DNA of 64,000 bases, from assembly GCA_008711295.1 (NCBI GenBank), contig VUYV01000296.1:403751-467750 (forward strand), written 5' to 3'. The DNA is from Anarhynchus alexandrinus. Its lineage: Eukaryota > Chordata > Aves > Charadriiformes > Charadriidae. Shown here piece after piece: positions 54,061 to 64,000 of this stretch. Both the position numbers and the translations under genes were made by a program. The notes under the pieces were generated by a model. The model was given only the letters and a program-made list of their open reading frames with translations. It was not told the origin of the DNA and did no database searches. Within the stretch, counting starts at the first letter, position 1. Every line of letters starts with the position of its first letter.

Positions 54061-57000
54061 TTGCCTCCTTCATGCTTGCTATCTTTAGTTCTGCTTATGC
54101 TATCACTGAGGCTGAATCCACTACTGACTGTATAATACAGTAATTGTGAATCTCTGCGTGCATAATTTCCAGGAGGAGATGCAGAGGAGTCTCCTCTTCT
54201 AGGATCAGTCTCTTCAGTTACCTCAGGTCCACAAGAGTTTGTCAGATGGACAGGTCCTTTCCAAATGTTGGGATCATGGTAATTTGCACTAGCATAGGTC
54301 TGTTTGGCCCGCTCTGTGCAGTCAGATATGGTTGACAGACTGTGAAGGTCACATACTGCTCAACCACAGACTTCCCAAATGGATTTTTCAGATCTTACTT
54401 GTACTTGTCCTACTTTGACATAGTTTAGTTCTTGCTATATTTGGGGTCCTGCCTTCCCTGAGGGTAGAATAAGGCTTTTGTCTAGCTTAAAAAAAACCAT
54501 CCCAAACCAGCTTGCGATTCTTGTGGCACTACAATTAAACTGACCATTGCTGCTCGCAAAAATAGAGGTGTGTTGAGGAAAACTTTTCAATATCTACTTC
54601 TTAGTCAAAGAAAGAACTAACTTTCTTGGGATGGAATGCATTCTGAAATTGTTCTTCTATAAAATATTCCCTACTGTTTGTCTGTACCTTTGACTATGTG
54701 AAGTAGAGCAGTGATACTCAGGTATCTCAGGTATGTTTCTAAAGAAAATGCTGGTGCATGTTTATGGTGAAACTTGATATGTTCCATGCAGCCAGATAAT
54801 TAGTGTTCAAGGTTAGAGTATGCTGCTGAACATGTGGAGGAGTAACAGAACTTTTGGAAGAGCTTGTGTGTGTACAGCAGATGTTCTAGTGCTTGCTGCT
54901 ACACTGGCAAATCTGTGTGTGGACAGACTGTCATCAGGCATTGGAAGATTTTCCTGCACAGTTTCACCACTTTGGTGTGTTTCATAAACTAAGGATTCTA
55001 ATGGATGAGTCCTGATAAACCTTCGTGTAAGCTGAAGATGTTACTGCCACATTTTTTCTTATGGTCTAGTCTTGGCATTGTCAGTATTGGGCACTAGAGT
55101 TTTGAACAGGTTTACGTGTGAATATTGGCAATGAAGAAGCTGGGACACTTTTCTGGTGATGAGCTGAGAAGCTTTGGCAGAGGGCCCGAGCGAGCATCTT
55201 CAGGTGATGGGGGCTTAAATTATTGTAGCAAGTCTTGCAAGAGTTTGTCTAGCAGTGCCTTTTGTGAGCTTAGCTGAAGTTAGTTACAGGTCGTGTCAGA
55301 AAATGTACACCTTTTCTATGTAAGAGATGGTTTGACATATTGGCTGGAAACCAGTGGATCCCCCTTAGTTTGTTAACTTTTTTTTTTTAATGTATGAATG
55401 TTGCAGCACGCTGAGTTGTGTGGTTTCAGCTGTCTTGTGATATCACATTGAGTTAAACTATTTTGTTTCAGATTTTGGTGCTGGGAAGTAACTGGATGTG
55501 ATGACTGCCCCAGTTGACTAACTGTATAGGGGAATAGCTGGTGGTACTAAGCTGCTGCCTGTTCACAATTCAGGAGCAGTTCTGTGTAAGGTACAGAGGT
55601 TCAGAGCAGTTAAAGCCAAGAGGTGCATGTGTAGACAAATGCAGTTTGTAAGTTCTGGTCATTAAAGGTATACATTTAAAAAAAGACAAAGATGTAGGTT
55701 GCACCAGGTGATACTTGCTTTAGAGTAATGTCAATCTGCTGCACATCATCTGGTATTTAGTTTTTAATAAGTAATATTGTTTCTATCCATGTGGAATATT
55801 ACAGTTCTACAAGATTCATGTACCAAACATACTAGATGCAGCAGATTAATTTCGTGAAATGGCCTGGAGTGTTCCTTCTCGGGTGGTTCATGAATCTCTC
55901 CTGAACGGTACTGTCCTCTTATCCAGCTAACTGCTTGGATGGGAGCAGGGAATGAACTGGGCACTTCAAAGGTCCATGCCACAAGTCAGTGAGAGTAGAC
56001 AGTAAATGAAGCAAGATGTCCCCTACGTGCCTTTCACTGGAAAGGTGCAAGCTGGAAGTCTTGAATGGTTTGTCAGGGCAGCAAAAGTTTTGGACCCGCT
56101 ATCTTGATCATGTCTGGAGATCCCTTGTATTTGATGGTCGTATTTGAGAAGAGAGTGGGAAGAGGAATCAATACGTGGTGAAGTTTGAAGTGGCATTGAC
56201 CAGGATGCAAATGCCAATGTTATGGCAGAAACTGTATGTAAGTGAACCTTTTTTTCACAAAGCTTTTTGACATCAGAATACAGTTTGACAGAAGGGAACT
56301 CCGCCCTACCTCCAGGTGTATTCAGACATGTATTTAAAACTCTCTTGTTAAGAGGGAATAAAGTATCAGTTTTCAGGTTGTAATCTGCTGTTTCTGAAAC
56401 AGTCAGCTCCAGACTTTGTGTCACTATGATTTCAAACATCAACTCCTTGCTTCTTGTTTCCCTTCTCCTTTAAAAAGCGAATTCCTTTAGTGTTCAGATC
56501 CTTTGGCACTATAATATTAATAGAAGTGCACCCTTGTGTTGGTCTTCCTATCCCTCCCCGCCCCCCCTTGCAGTCTTCCCGACTTTGTGTTTGTAAGACA
56601 GCTATTCATCAAATCAATATTACTGAGTTGCTGAGCTAATAAGCCTACTGTAGTAGAGAAGAGGTGGGCTGAGATAAAAACCCAGATGGTTCATTGTGAG
56701 TTGAAGCTAACAAGCCTTTGATGTAGCTGAACTGATGCTCTGCATTTGGTTTGGGTGTCTTTGCACTGAGTTTCCTAGTGTGTCTGTAATATTTATCTGG
56801 TCTTTTCTCTGTTATCTGTAGCACCCTGTTAGCTAGGATGATAGGAAGTTGTCTACGCAGAGCTTCTGCTATTACACTCTTCCTGCTAGGAAGCTGCTGA
56901 CAGTGAAAACAGTGACTCCCAAGCATGCTGGGACCTCTCAGCTCTTATAAGGTCGTGAATAGGAGGAGATTGTTCCCCAACTTAAAAAACATATTTTTCC

Positions 57001-57575
57001 TATGTCTCTTCTGTGGTCATGGACTACCATCATATAAATATACAGAGATTCATCAAATTACTTTTTATTGTTAGTGACTATAACTATCTGGCAACGCTAA
57101 CATATGCAGCACAAGTGTATGTCAGAAAGACACAAAACATTAAGACAAATTCTGATATAAGAAATGGAATGTTTTCTATTGTGTTAGTGTTGGTATTAAC
57201 CAAACTACCCATCGGCTGGAAACAAGTTGTTTTTGAGCATTTTACAGGTGTCTTAGAATTGAGGAGCAGGGGGGGAATCTATGCAACAGCTGGAAAAAAT
57301 TGTGCAAGACTAGTATGCTACTCTTTTAATGTTGGTTTGTTTTTTTTTTTTCCTGTGATACAAAAGACATTAAGTTGGCTGAAACATGCATGTACTCACT
57401 GATACATCAGTAACTTTGAGTGAAGCAGTTCTGATAGAATTGCCTTTAGCTCTGTATAGTCCTGACCCCGGAGAGGTTTGAAAAAATGTCTGTGTACTTG
57501 ATCACTGAAGTTTATTGCTGGCATAAAGAAAAGGGGGGCGGTCGGGGGCTGCAGTTCAGTGTTCTTACATACATA

Positions 57576-57603
57576 TTGAAGTATTAAAGTTGAAGTATTA
57601 AAG
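57576..57603. repeat. Perfect 14-bp tandem duplication
   Basis: ttgaagtattaaag occurs twice head to tail without mismatch, about 570 bp before the 132-nt PCCA exon. Confidence 0.85.
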
Positions 57604-58173
57604 TATTTTATATTAACCTATTTCCACTTTAGTATTGGAAAAGAGTTGCCTGAAAGGATTGTGGAAACATTATTTCCCTATTACATTATTTTCAAGATCT
57701 TTAAACACATTGAGTAAGAGACTGCACTTTCATTTTGGTGTTTAGTCAAGGTTTGGTTTTAGGAATTTTCAGCTGCATTACAGTTTAGCAAGAGTATCTT
57801 TGTAAATCACTTGTGGCTTTTTCAATGGTGAGTTAACTAGCCTTTGTTTTCTCAAGGGATATTTCTAACTTTCAAGCTGGAGTACTTCCACTTTCAGCTA
57901 TTTTTCTTTGGCCTGGCTTTGATTTATACAAATGCTAATTATAGGGGCTTTGAATCTGTATGTATACATAGTTTCACAAGGTCATACACATTTTTAATGA
58001 ACTGGCTGAAATGCTGCTTATATATTGCTAGGTTGTTACATAAACAGATAGCTATGTCTTCTAAATGTTGTTGCATTAATCAGTTCAAAAAGAGAAAAAA
58101 ATTAATAGCAATGCCTGTGTAAAGCTGATTTTTAGTTTCAACTCCAAAAGTTATATCTTCATTGTCTTTGCAG

Positions 58174-58305
58174 GCATCAGAAGGTGTCACCTTCATTGGA
58201 CCTGACACACATGCTATTCAAGCTATGGGAGACAAGATTGAAAGCAAATTGTTAGCCAAAAATGCAAAAGTCAACACGATCCCTGGCTTTGATGGAGTAG
58301 TCAAG
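58174..58305 (+). CDS. PCCA: PCCA coding exon (probably exon 7): start of ATP-grasp domain with GDK motif
   Basis: A 132-nt exon, phase 0 at both ends, encodes 44 residues from [20 protein letters not shown] through [12 protein letters not shown] to GFDGVVK. The FIGP...A.MGDK pattern marks the entry to the ATP-grasp domain of biotin carboxylases. The Lys of GDK (exon residue 21) aligns with the ATP-contacting Lys116 of E. coli AccC, from family knowledge. The acceptor tgtctttgcag has a good pyrimidine tract and the donor is gtgaga at 58306. Compared with the human protein as I recall it, the start of the exon (ASEGVTF versus AAEDVVF) and the KNAKVN stretch differ, while FIGP to KLLAK is unchanged. 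That fits surface variation around a conserved nucleotide-binding core. The next PCCA exon (expected to begin DAEEAVRIA or similar) was not found before 64000. Confidence 0.97.
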
Positions 58306-61300
58306 GTGAGAAATCATTTAATTACTGTCTGCCCAGTGTAGGGATACTTGGTAATTATAATTTTGACCTCTTTTTCAATAAGATGTAATTAAAAATGGGG
58401 TACAGATTTTTATTAGCAAGTGAGGTTTCGAGAAGAAGAAAGTCCTTCATAACAAATGATGTATTAAGGAGTGCTTCTATGGAGTCTCTAAAAATGTTTT
58501 GCTTTAAATTTAACATGAAGGCAGGTAAATGTATTAAATATCAGGTGTAGATTGAACTGTCTGCATGTCTTTACATTTCTCACGTCTTTACTTCTTGTTG
58601 GCCAAGATCTTGATGGCCCTAAGTTAACGGTGAAGTTTGTTACACTGTATGAAGTTTGCATTTTATGGTCTGATGCTGATGGTAGATTTCCATGTCTTGC
58701 AAAACTCAGGGTGAGGGTGGAGGGAAGTTGGTAGCTCTTTGTCCAACAGTTCTCTAAAAAATTTGGTTGTTTCTTTACATTTTGTAAGGTGAAAAAAGTA
58801 TGTCTTGGTTTATTTTCTGCTACACTGATCAATAATTGGGCTCTTATAACCTTTTCTGTGTGTCTTTCTATATTGTCTGTGTTAATGTAGGTAAATAAGC
58901 TTTTTTCCTTTAAAGTATTCATTGTATATTCCTAAAACTTTGGTGTATTATAAAATATATACCTCCTGGGTTGAAATTTTTTTGCTTGACATGTCAAGTT
59001 AGACTTTTTTCAAATAAAACTTGAGTAAAACTTTGAGTTGCAGGAAAAAGGGAAAAGTTTCTTTCAATGACACTTTAATGTGGTTGAAGGGAAAGCTTTT
59101 CAGGTTTTATTTATGACAATTGATATTGACCTCTGATCATCATAAATCTTATTTACATGATGAAATAGGAAATGTCAAGATAATTGGGAGCAACTGAATA
59201 TATTGATGGAATGCAGACTATATTTTAAGGAGCAACATATTCCAGGGCAATAGTGCTCAGGATTGTGTCAGCTAAGTAGTATTTTAAACTCCGTTAGGAG
59301 GAAAAAACCCAAACCGTACTAAATGAGAAAGGTCCATAGAGTGCAAAGGGGCTAAAAAATTCACAAAATCATCTGTTCTGATGAGGATGCCTGGAGAACT
59401 TAGCTAGTGAGAACAATAAAATCATTAAATAGCTGAGGTCAAAATGCACAAGAGAATTCTTCAGTACTTGTGATGGAAGTGCCTGGTGCGTGTAATGCCT
59501 GCCAGTGGGATATGCTGCAACAGGTAAAAGTCCAGAGACTTGTTTCTCTTCTGGAGGGCTCCGTATGAGTGTTAGGGTGGCATTTGTGGCAATGCTGAAT
59601 TCTGGAAGTGATAAGTTGAACACAGCGTTCCTTCAGTTTTTTGTTGCGTGTTTTAGCAGTCCTTGTGTATGTGGCCCTGTAGCACTTATAAGACTTAACA
59701 GCAGCCAGGCTATTGTGTGTAAGGTCCTCTGTTCTGTCTGATATCCTGTATATTCTTCTAGAAATACTGAAAGTAACTTTTAGGAAAACATCTAGTTAGG
59801 AGTTAACTTTGAATTCATCATCTAAAGCCCACAAAACTTTCTAATGTAGAATCAAATACTCAAAATGCTGGTTTTATTGCTGTATCAAGTTAAAACTTAC
59901 GTGAGGGTCTGTTTTTCTGCTAATATAAAGAAACAAAGCTGGCAAAGTAGGATAGTGGCTAATAAACAGCCATATAACCTTTGAAACTGAACTGCTTACC
60001 TGTATGCACTTGTTTGTGAGACCTTTAATTGCACTGTTTTTTGGCAATTATCTGAAGTTGCTGACACAGAATGAAAGAATGTAAGTGATCTGGTTGGCAA
60101 TTGGCTATATGCAACGATAATCTCAGCACCAAATGAACTGGAATGGAGGACTGGGTTGACAACTTCAGTCCTCAGCTATTGAAAGGAACTATGCAGTAGT
60201 TGCTTAATCCTGAAGTGTCCATATCATATCAATTTCACATACCTCAGCCTTGCACTAGTTCTGATTATCTGTTGATAGAAGAATAACATAAGATTAAAAA
60301 AAACCCCCACAACCTGCAGTCTACCCACCAAATCAGAAAAGGGAGAGTCCACAGGCATTGCCAGTGTTGTAGTTTCTATCAGAAAGGGGAGATGAAAATT
60401 TTAGGTTAACCAGTGCTTTGGTTACCAGTTCTAGGAAATAAAACTTCTGACAATTGATATTCTCATCCTTGCTATGGATCTAAATATGTGCCTGTGTTTG
60501 TCCTTTGATCTCTTCCCTGTGATAACGTCTTTTGCTCAGATGAATAGCCGAGTAATTAGGTCATACAGGATGCCTGATCCTTGGTTAGAGCTTGATGTGC
60601 TATTTTGCCAATTCAGACTAAGACAGGAGGGGCAAAGCTGTGTGATACCAGGTACAATCAGAAGAGCAACACACAAGGAATTGGAGAATATAGGATTTCT
60701 GCCATTCTGTGGGAGATTTGTTTTGGTCACAGAGTTATGAAGCTTTCAAAATCTTTGAGGGCTCTTTGTCTTGAGAAATAAAGATTTTAAAGGTCCTAGG
60801 AAGGAGTTAAGTGTCTGTTTGATACTTGAGTTGATTAGAGATGGCTTCATCTTTATAGTGAAGTCTAATAAAGCTGAAAGAAAACTGCATTCATCCCTGT
60901 GACAATGCCAGAAGTTAAGAAAGATCAGTCACATGTATTCTTTGTGGATTTGTGGATGTTGAAGTGAACACAGAGTAATAATTCCTAGTGCTTTGTTATT
61001 CAACTCAGGACTGCACTGAAAATCTGTTACTTGAAGAGTTGTCTTTATCCAGCACTTGTTAAATAGTGCTGCAGAGACATAGGTCCTTCATGAATAAAGG
61101 CTTTTTTTTTTCCCCTCTTATGTTGCTTAGCATTTACATATAGTAGACACTGGAGTTGCTAAGCTTTTGTAATAAAATCTTGGAGAAGTTGCATGCAGAA
61201 ACATTTCCAGTGATCAGAAATTAAATTAGAAAATTAAGAGAAGAAAGCCTTTCAACAGTATACTTAAGGATCTGGAAGTATTGAAGAGGAGGATGGTTGG

Positions 61301-62827
61301 CATAACAGACACAACTAACTATTCTCATATGGGCAAACACTGTAGCAAATATGAAACTGAGAATGGAAAGACATGGAGTGAGGGTGGAGAGAGTAGTTTG
61401 ACAAAGGGTAATTTTCTTCTCGTCCCTGGTTCAGTTTCTCAGTTCGCTGGGACAAGGGTTATCCAGCCTACACATGAAAGGAACCTGAGTCTGGTGCTGT
61501 CAGCTAGAAAGCCAACAAAAGCATTCAATGGTAGTTAATTTCAAAATCTAAGTACAATTAGTTTCCTGAAACCTTATTGGGAGAGATAGTGGTAAATAGT
61601 CTTAATCAAAAGAATTAGTGTTAGTCCACATGAGCAATGGCTATGCTAAAGTTAGAGCTGAGAAGATGTATTGTCTGTAAATGAGTAAAGAGGAATAAGT
61701 GACAAGAAGAAAGTGGGGACTGAGTAATGAGCATGGGGAGATGTCATGGTGGAAAAACTGGCAAAAGAGTGGCAAGGGAAGAAGGACTTTTATATTGTTT
61801 CACCACGTACAGCCAGTTTGGTTTTATGGCTAGTGGAACACAGCTAGTTGTAGACCCAGAAGATTAATGTCTCTGGGTGTCTACTTAGTTTCACTGATGT
61901 CAGTAGTCACATTGAAGGTTTTCAGCAAGGCTATGAATTTACTGTATTTAAGTTTCAGGTGTCTGTTTTGGCTGTATTTTTGCATTGGGGTATTGACGTG
62001 GGTGTTAAATGATCACTGAGAAGTTGTTGGAGACTAGACATGAACTGGAGGTTCTCTAAGCCCAACACCCTCAGCCATGAAAACTATCATGTAGTTCTTC
62101 GTAATTAATACAATGTTTTACAGCTCTAGGAGACACTTGAACAGCTTTATCCTGGCATTCCTCTACATCAGAATAGTTTTGCTTTTTTGTCTCCACCTGC
62201 TGGTACCTGGCTGAGAGGCATGTACATGAAATTAGGAGGTTAGAAATTCTTGTGCTGTTAGTATTTTATGTCTTTTTAACTTAACGAAATCAGCCATTTG
62301 TAAAAACACTATGACATCATTTTATAACTCATGATTTTTATAAACTTGTACTGTTACTTGAACATTTTTATTTGTACAATAAAAGGTGGTGCTAAAATTA
62401 TATATTTCTTTACAATCTCCAGTTTATTTTGGGAAAATGGTAGTGTAGCTAATGTGTTTCTGGAGGAAACAGCAGTAAATCATTGAGGACTTCTGCTTTT
62501 AAAAAAGAATTCTAAATGCTTTTAGTATGTTAGTACCAGTGTGTTTTTTGTATATTTTGCACATTCCGTTTTTTTTGCCCCCCCCAGCACGTTTTGTATC
62601 TGTCATAAGTTCTTTGCACTAAAAATCTAAAATAACTGTCCTAACTTTTTATGTGTACTCAAACTGCTGCTGTATTTATGTAATCCCGCAAGTGAAATGC
62701 GTTATACTAAAGCATACTTTCTCAGGGAAAAAGATCAAAAGACAGACCAGAGATTTCAATATGTCAGGTTTTTATTGATTTTTTGTTTATTAGTTTTTCT
62801 CTTTAAAGCACAGCATATTTTGGTTTG

Positions 62828-62845
62828 TTTTTTTTTTTTTTTTTT
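62828..62845. repeat. Poly-T run (18 T)
   Basis: Uninterrupted homopolymer in intron. Confidence 0.85.
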
Positions 62846-63219
62846 AGAAATGCTCTTTGAAGGCTAAAGAATTTGAATATGCATTGACTTTTTTTGTATC
62901 TTAGTTTGGGTTCTAACATTAGAACTGTAAGAGAAACAGATGTTGAAATAGTGTAAATTAATAACTGTGCTGGGCAGATGACTTCAGTCTATTCAAGCCA
63001 GAACTGAGACAATTAGTGCTGCTGATATGATGCTGCTTATTACTTAAGTTGTTGTACGCATGTATAAAAATACAGTGGCAGTGAAAAGTTCCCCAATAAT
63101 GATTTGCAGCTTGTCTTCCTGTGGACTGCAATGTCTCAGTTAGCCACTTGTTTGCAGGTAACTAAGTGAAAAAAAATTACCCTGTTTGCTTCCCCCCCCC
63201 TCTTAATTCTATTTTGCAA

Positions 63220-63480
63220 ATATATGAGTGAATTTGCAAGAGAAAAGAAATGTAAAAGTTTCCTTCTCGACTATAATCGTGGCTCTTCATCAGTCATCAC
63301 TCTTCCTGCATTTTGTTCAAGAGGCTCTAATTGTCTGCATTTGGCAGGTTTAACACTTCCTGACAGAGAGGCTATTAAGGGGAAGTATTCTCGCATAACT
63401 GTCACAGGCAGGAACAAAGAACCTTCAAACTCAATGTGTGGAAACCACTAACATTCTTAAATGACCCTTTTCATGCATTT
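63220..63480. promoter_or_regulatory. Candidate conserved non-coding element F
   Basis: A high-complexity stretch with retained CpGs (ttctcgactataatcgtgg, attctcgcataactg) and developmental-type words (ctctaattgtctgcatttgg) lies downstream of the last exon in the window. It has no repeat or coding signature. Confidence 0.4.
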
Positions 63481-63639
63481 TATCCCTTTAAGCTAAAATT
63501 TGGAGGGTGCAGGGTCATGGAAAGCAGCAAGGTGTAATAAAACAGTAAACTCTGACTTTTTTTTTTGGGGAGGGGGGAAGGTTTTTTGCTAGATTTATCT
63601 CTTGACTTAAAAACAATTGTTATTTGGAAAAATCTCATT

Positions 63640-63860
63640 AACAGATGTGACTGGAGTAAAAAGACTTAAAACTGATGTTGCTTTCAGGACTGCTTTGAAC
63701 TTAACAAGCACCGATTTGTGGAGCAGACTAGCTAATGAAAGGAAATTAAATTTTCTGACAACTTCCCCTGCCAGCCCCCTTATTCTTCATGGGGCTGTTA
63801 CTAGGTACTGAAGACTTTTAAAGAGGATTTTGTTTTATTATCGGACATAAATGAACCAGG
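63640..63860. promoter_or_regulatory. Candidate conserved non-coding element G
   Basis: A second complex block close to element F contains gcaccgatttgtgg, gctaatgaaagg, a ttaaatttt core and ttatcggacataaatg. It is separated from F by a G-rich stretch and could be part of the same element. Confidence 0.35.
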
Positions 63861-64000
63861 TATGAACATTTCTTATGTATTTTTTTTTAAGTTCTGACCT
63901 GGGTGCTTTTAAAACGGATTGCCTTGAAAGCTTTAAAAATATCGGGTTTCATTTTAATGTTCATAAGTCAGCCCCCATAGTTTCAGACACACTTAGCAGC

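Larger units (their letters stand above)
25531..58173 (+). other. PCCA: PCCA intron between the 54-nt and 132-nt exons (32,643 bp)
   Basis: A complete large intron with a gtaagt donor and a tgtctttgcag acceptor. It carries two CR1 fragments on the minus strand (33294-33694 and about 46934-47160), poly-G runs at 32633 and 37073, poly-T runs, a G-quadruplex-type motif at 53105-53132 and several short tandem duplications. Conserved-element-like stretches are seen near 33830-33915, 34690-34780 and 53780-54060. No additional exon consistent with PCCA is needed, because the protein is continuous across the intron (ARRL|ASEG). The rest is plain AT-rich intron in which I see nothing further. Confidence 0.9.
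58306..64000 (+). other. PCCA: PCCA intron downstream of the 132-nt exon (5' part, at least 5.7 kb)
   Basis: The intron opens with gtgaga and runs off the window. The next PCCA coding segment, the glycine-rich ATP-binding loop exon, was not found. Contents are AT-rich intron, an 18-T run at 62828-62845, a 9-C run at 63192-63200 and conserved-element-like blocks at 63220-63480 and 63640-63860. Confidence 0.88.

Overview
The window is vertebrate nuclear DNA and almost entirely intronic. An avian source is most likely, or another sauropsid. The base composition is AT-rich, there are no dense open reading frames, homopolymer tracts are common, and the only confidently recognised transposable elements are CR1 LINEs, the dominant retrotransposon of birds. 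No Alu, B1 or L1-type mammalian repeat was recognised. The species cannot be fixed from the sequence alone.

Three short exons on the + strand (23828-23941, 25477-25530 and 58174-58305) encode consecutive pieces of the biotin carboxylase domain of the mitochondrial propionyl-CoA carboxylase alpha subunit (PCCA). They are 114, 54 and 132 nt long, all in phase 0, and flanked by canonical AG/GT splice sites. Together they give 76 contiguous residues. They correspond to human residues of about 101-176 from the summed lengths 38 + 18 + 20 up to the GDK motif, and to about 101-200 over all 100 residues of the three exons. In human numbering, from memory, these are probably exons 5-7. The first two exons encode the end of the N-terminal biotin carboxylase subdomain, including the HPGYGFLSEN motif. 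The third enters the ATP-grasp domain and carries the GDK motif, whose lysine contacts ATP in homologues.

Layout: 1-23827 is the 3' part of the intron before the first exon. It holds a degenerate CR1 copy on the + strand (about 2430-4081), a probable interspersed-repeat remnant at the left edge, and several CpG-retaining, high-complexity stretches that look like conserved non-coding elements (about 9061-10510 and 19440-19930). 23942-25476 is a short 1.5-kb intron. 25531-58173 is a 32.6-kb intron with a CR1 3' fragment (33294-33694), an older CR1 fragment (about 46934-47160), G-runs beside an unresolved base (N at 32647), and short tandem duplications. 58306-64000 is the start of the next intron, ending in another conserved-element-like stretch (63220-63860).

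No second protein-coding gene, tRNA, rRNA, CRISPR array or intact mobile element is supported. The most interesting possibility is regulatory. In human and other vertebrates PCCA lies next to ZIC2 and ZIC5, so the conserved-looking intronic blocks are candidates for long-range enhancers of those developmental genes. That is inference and needs alignment to test.
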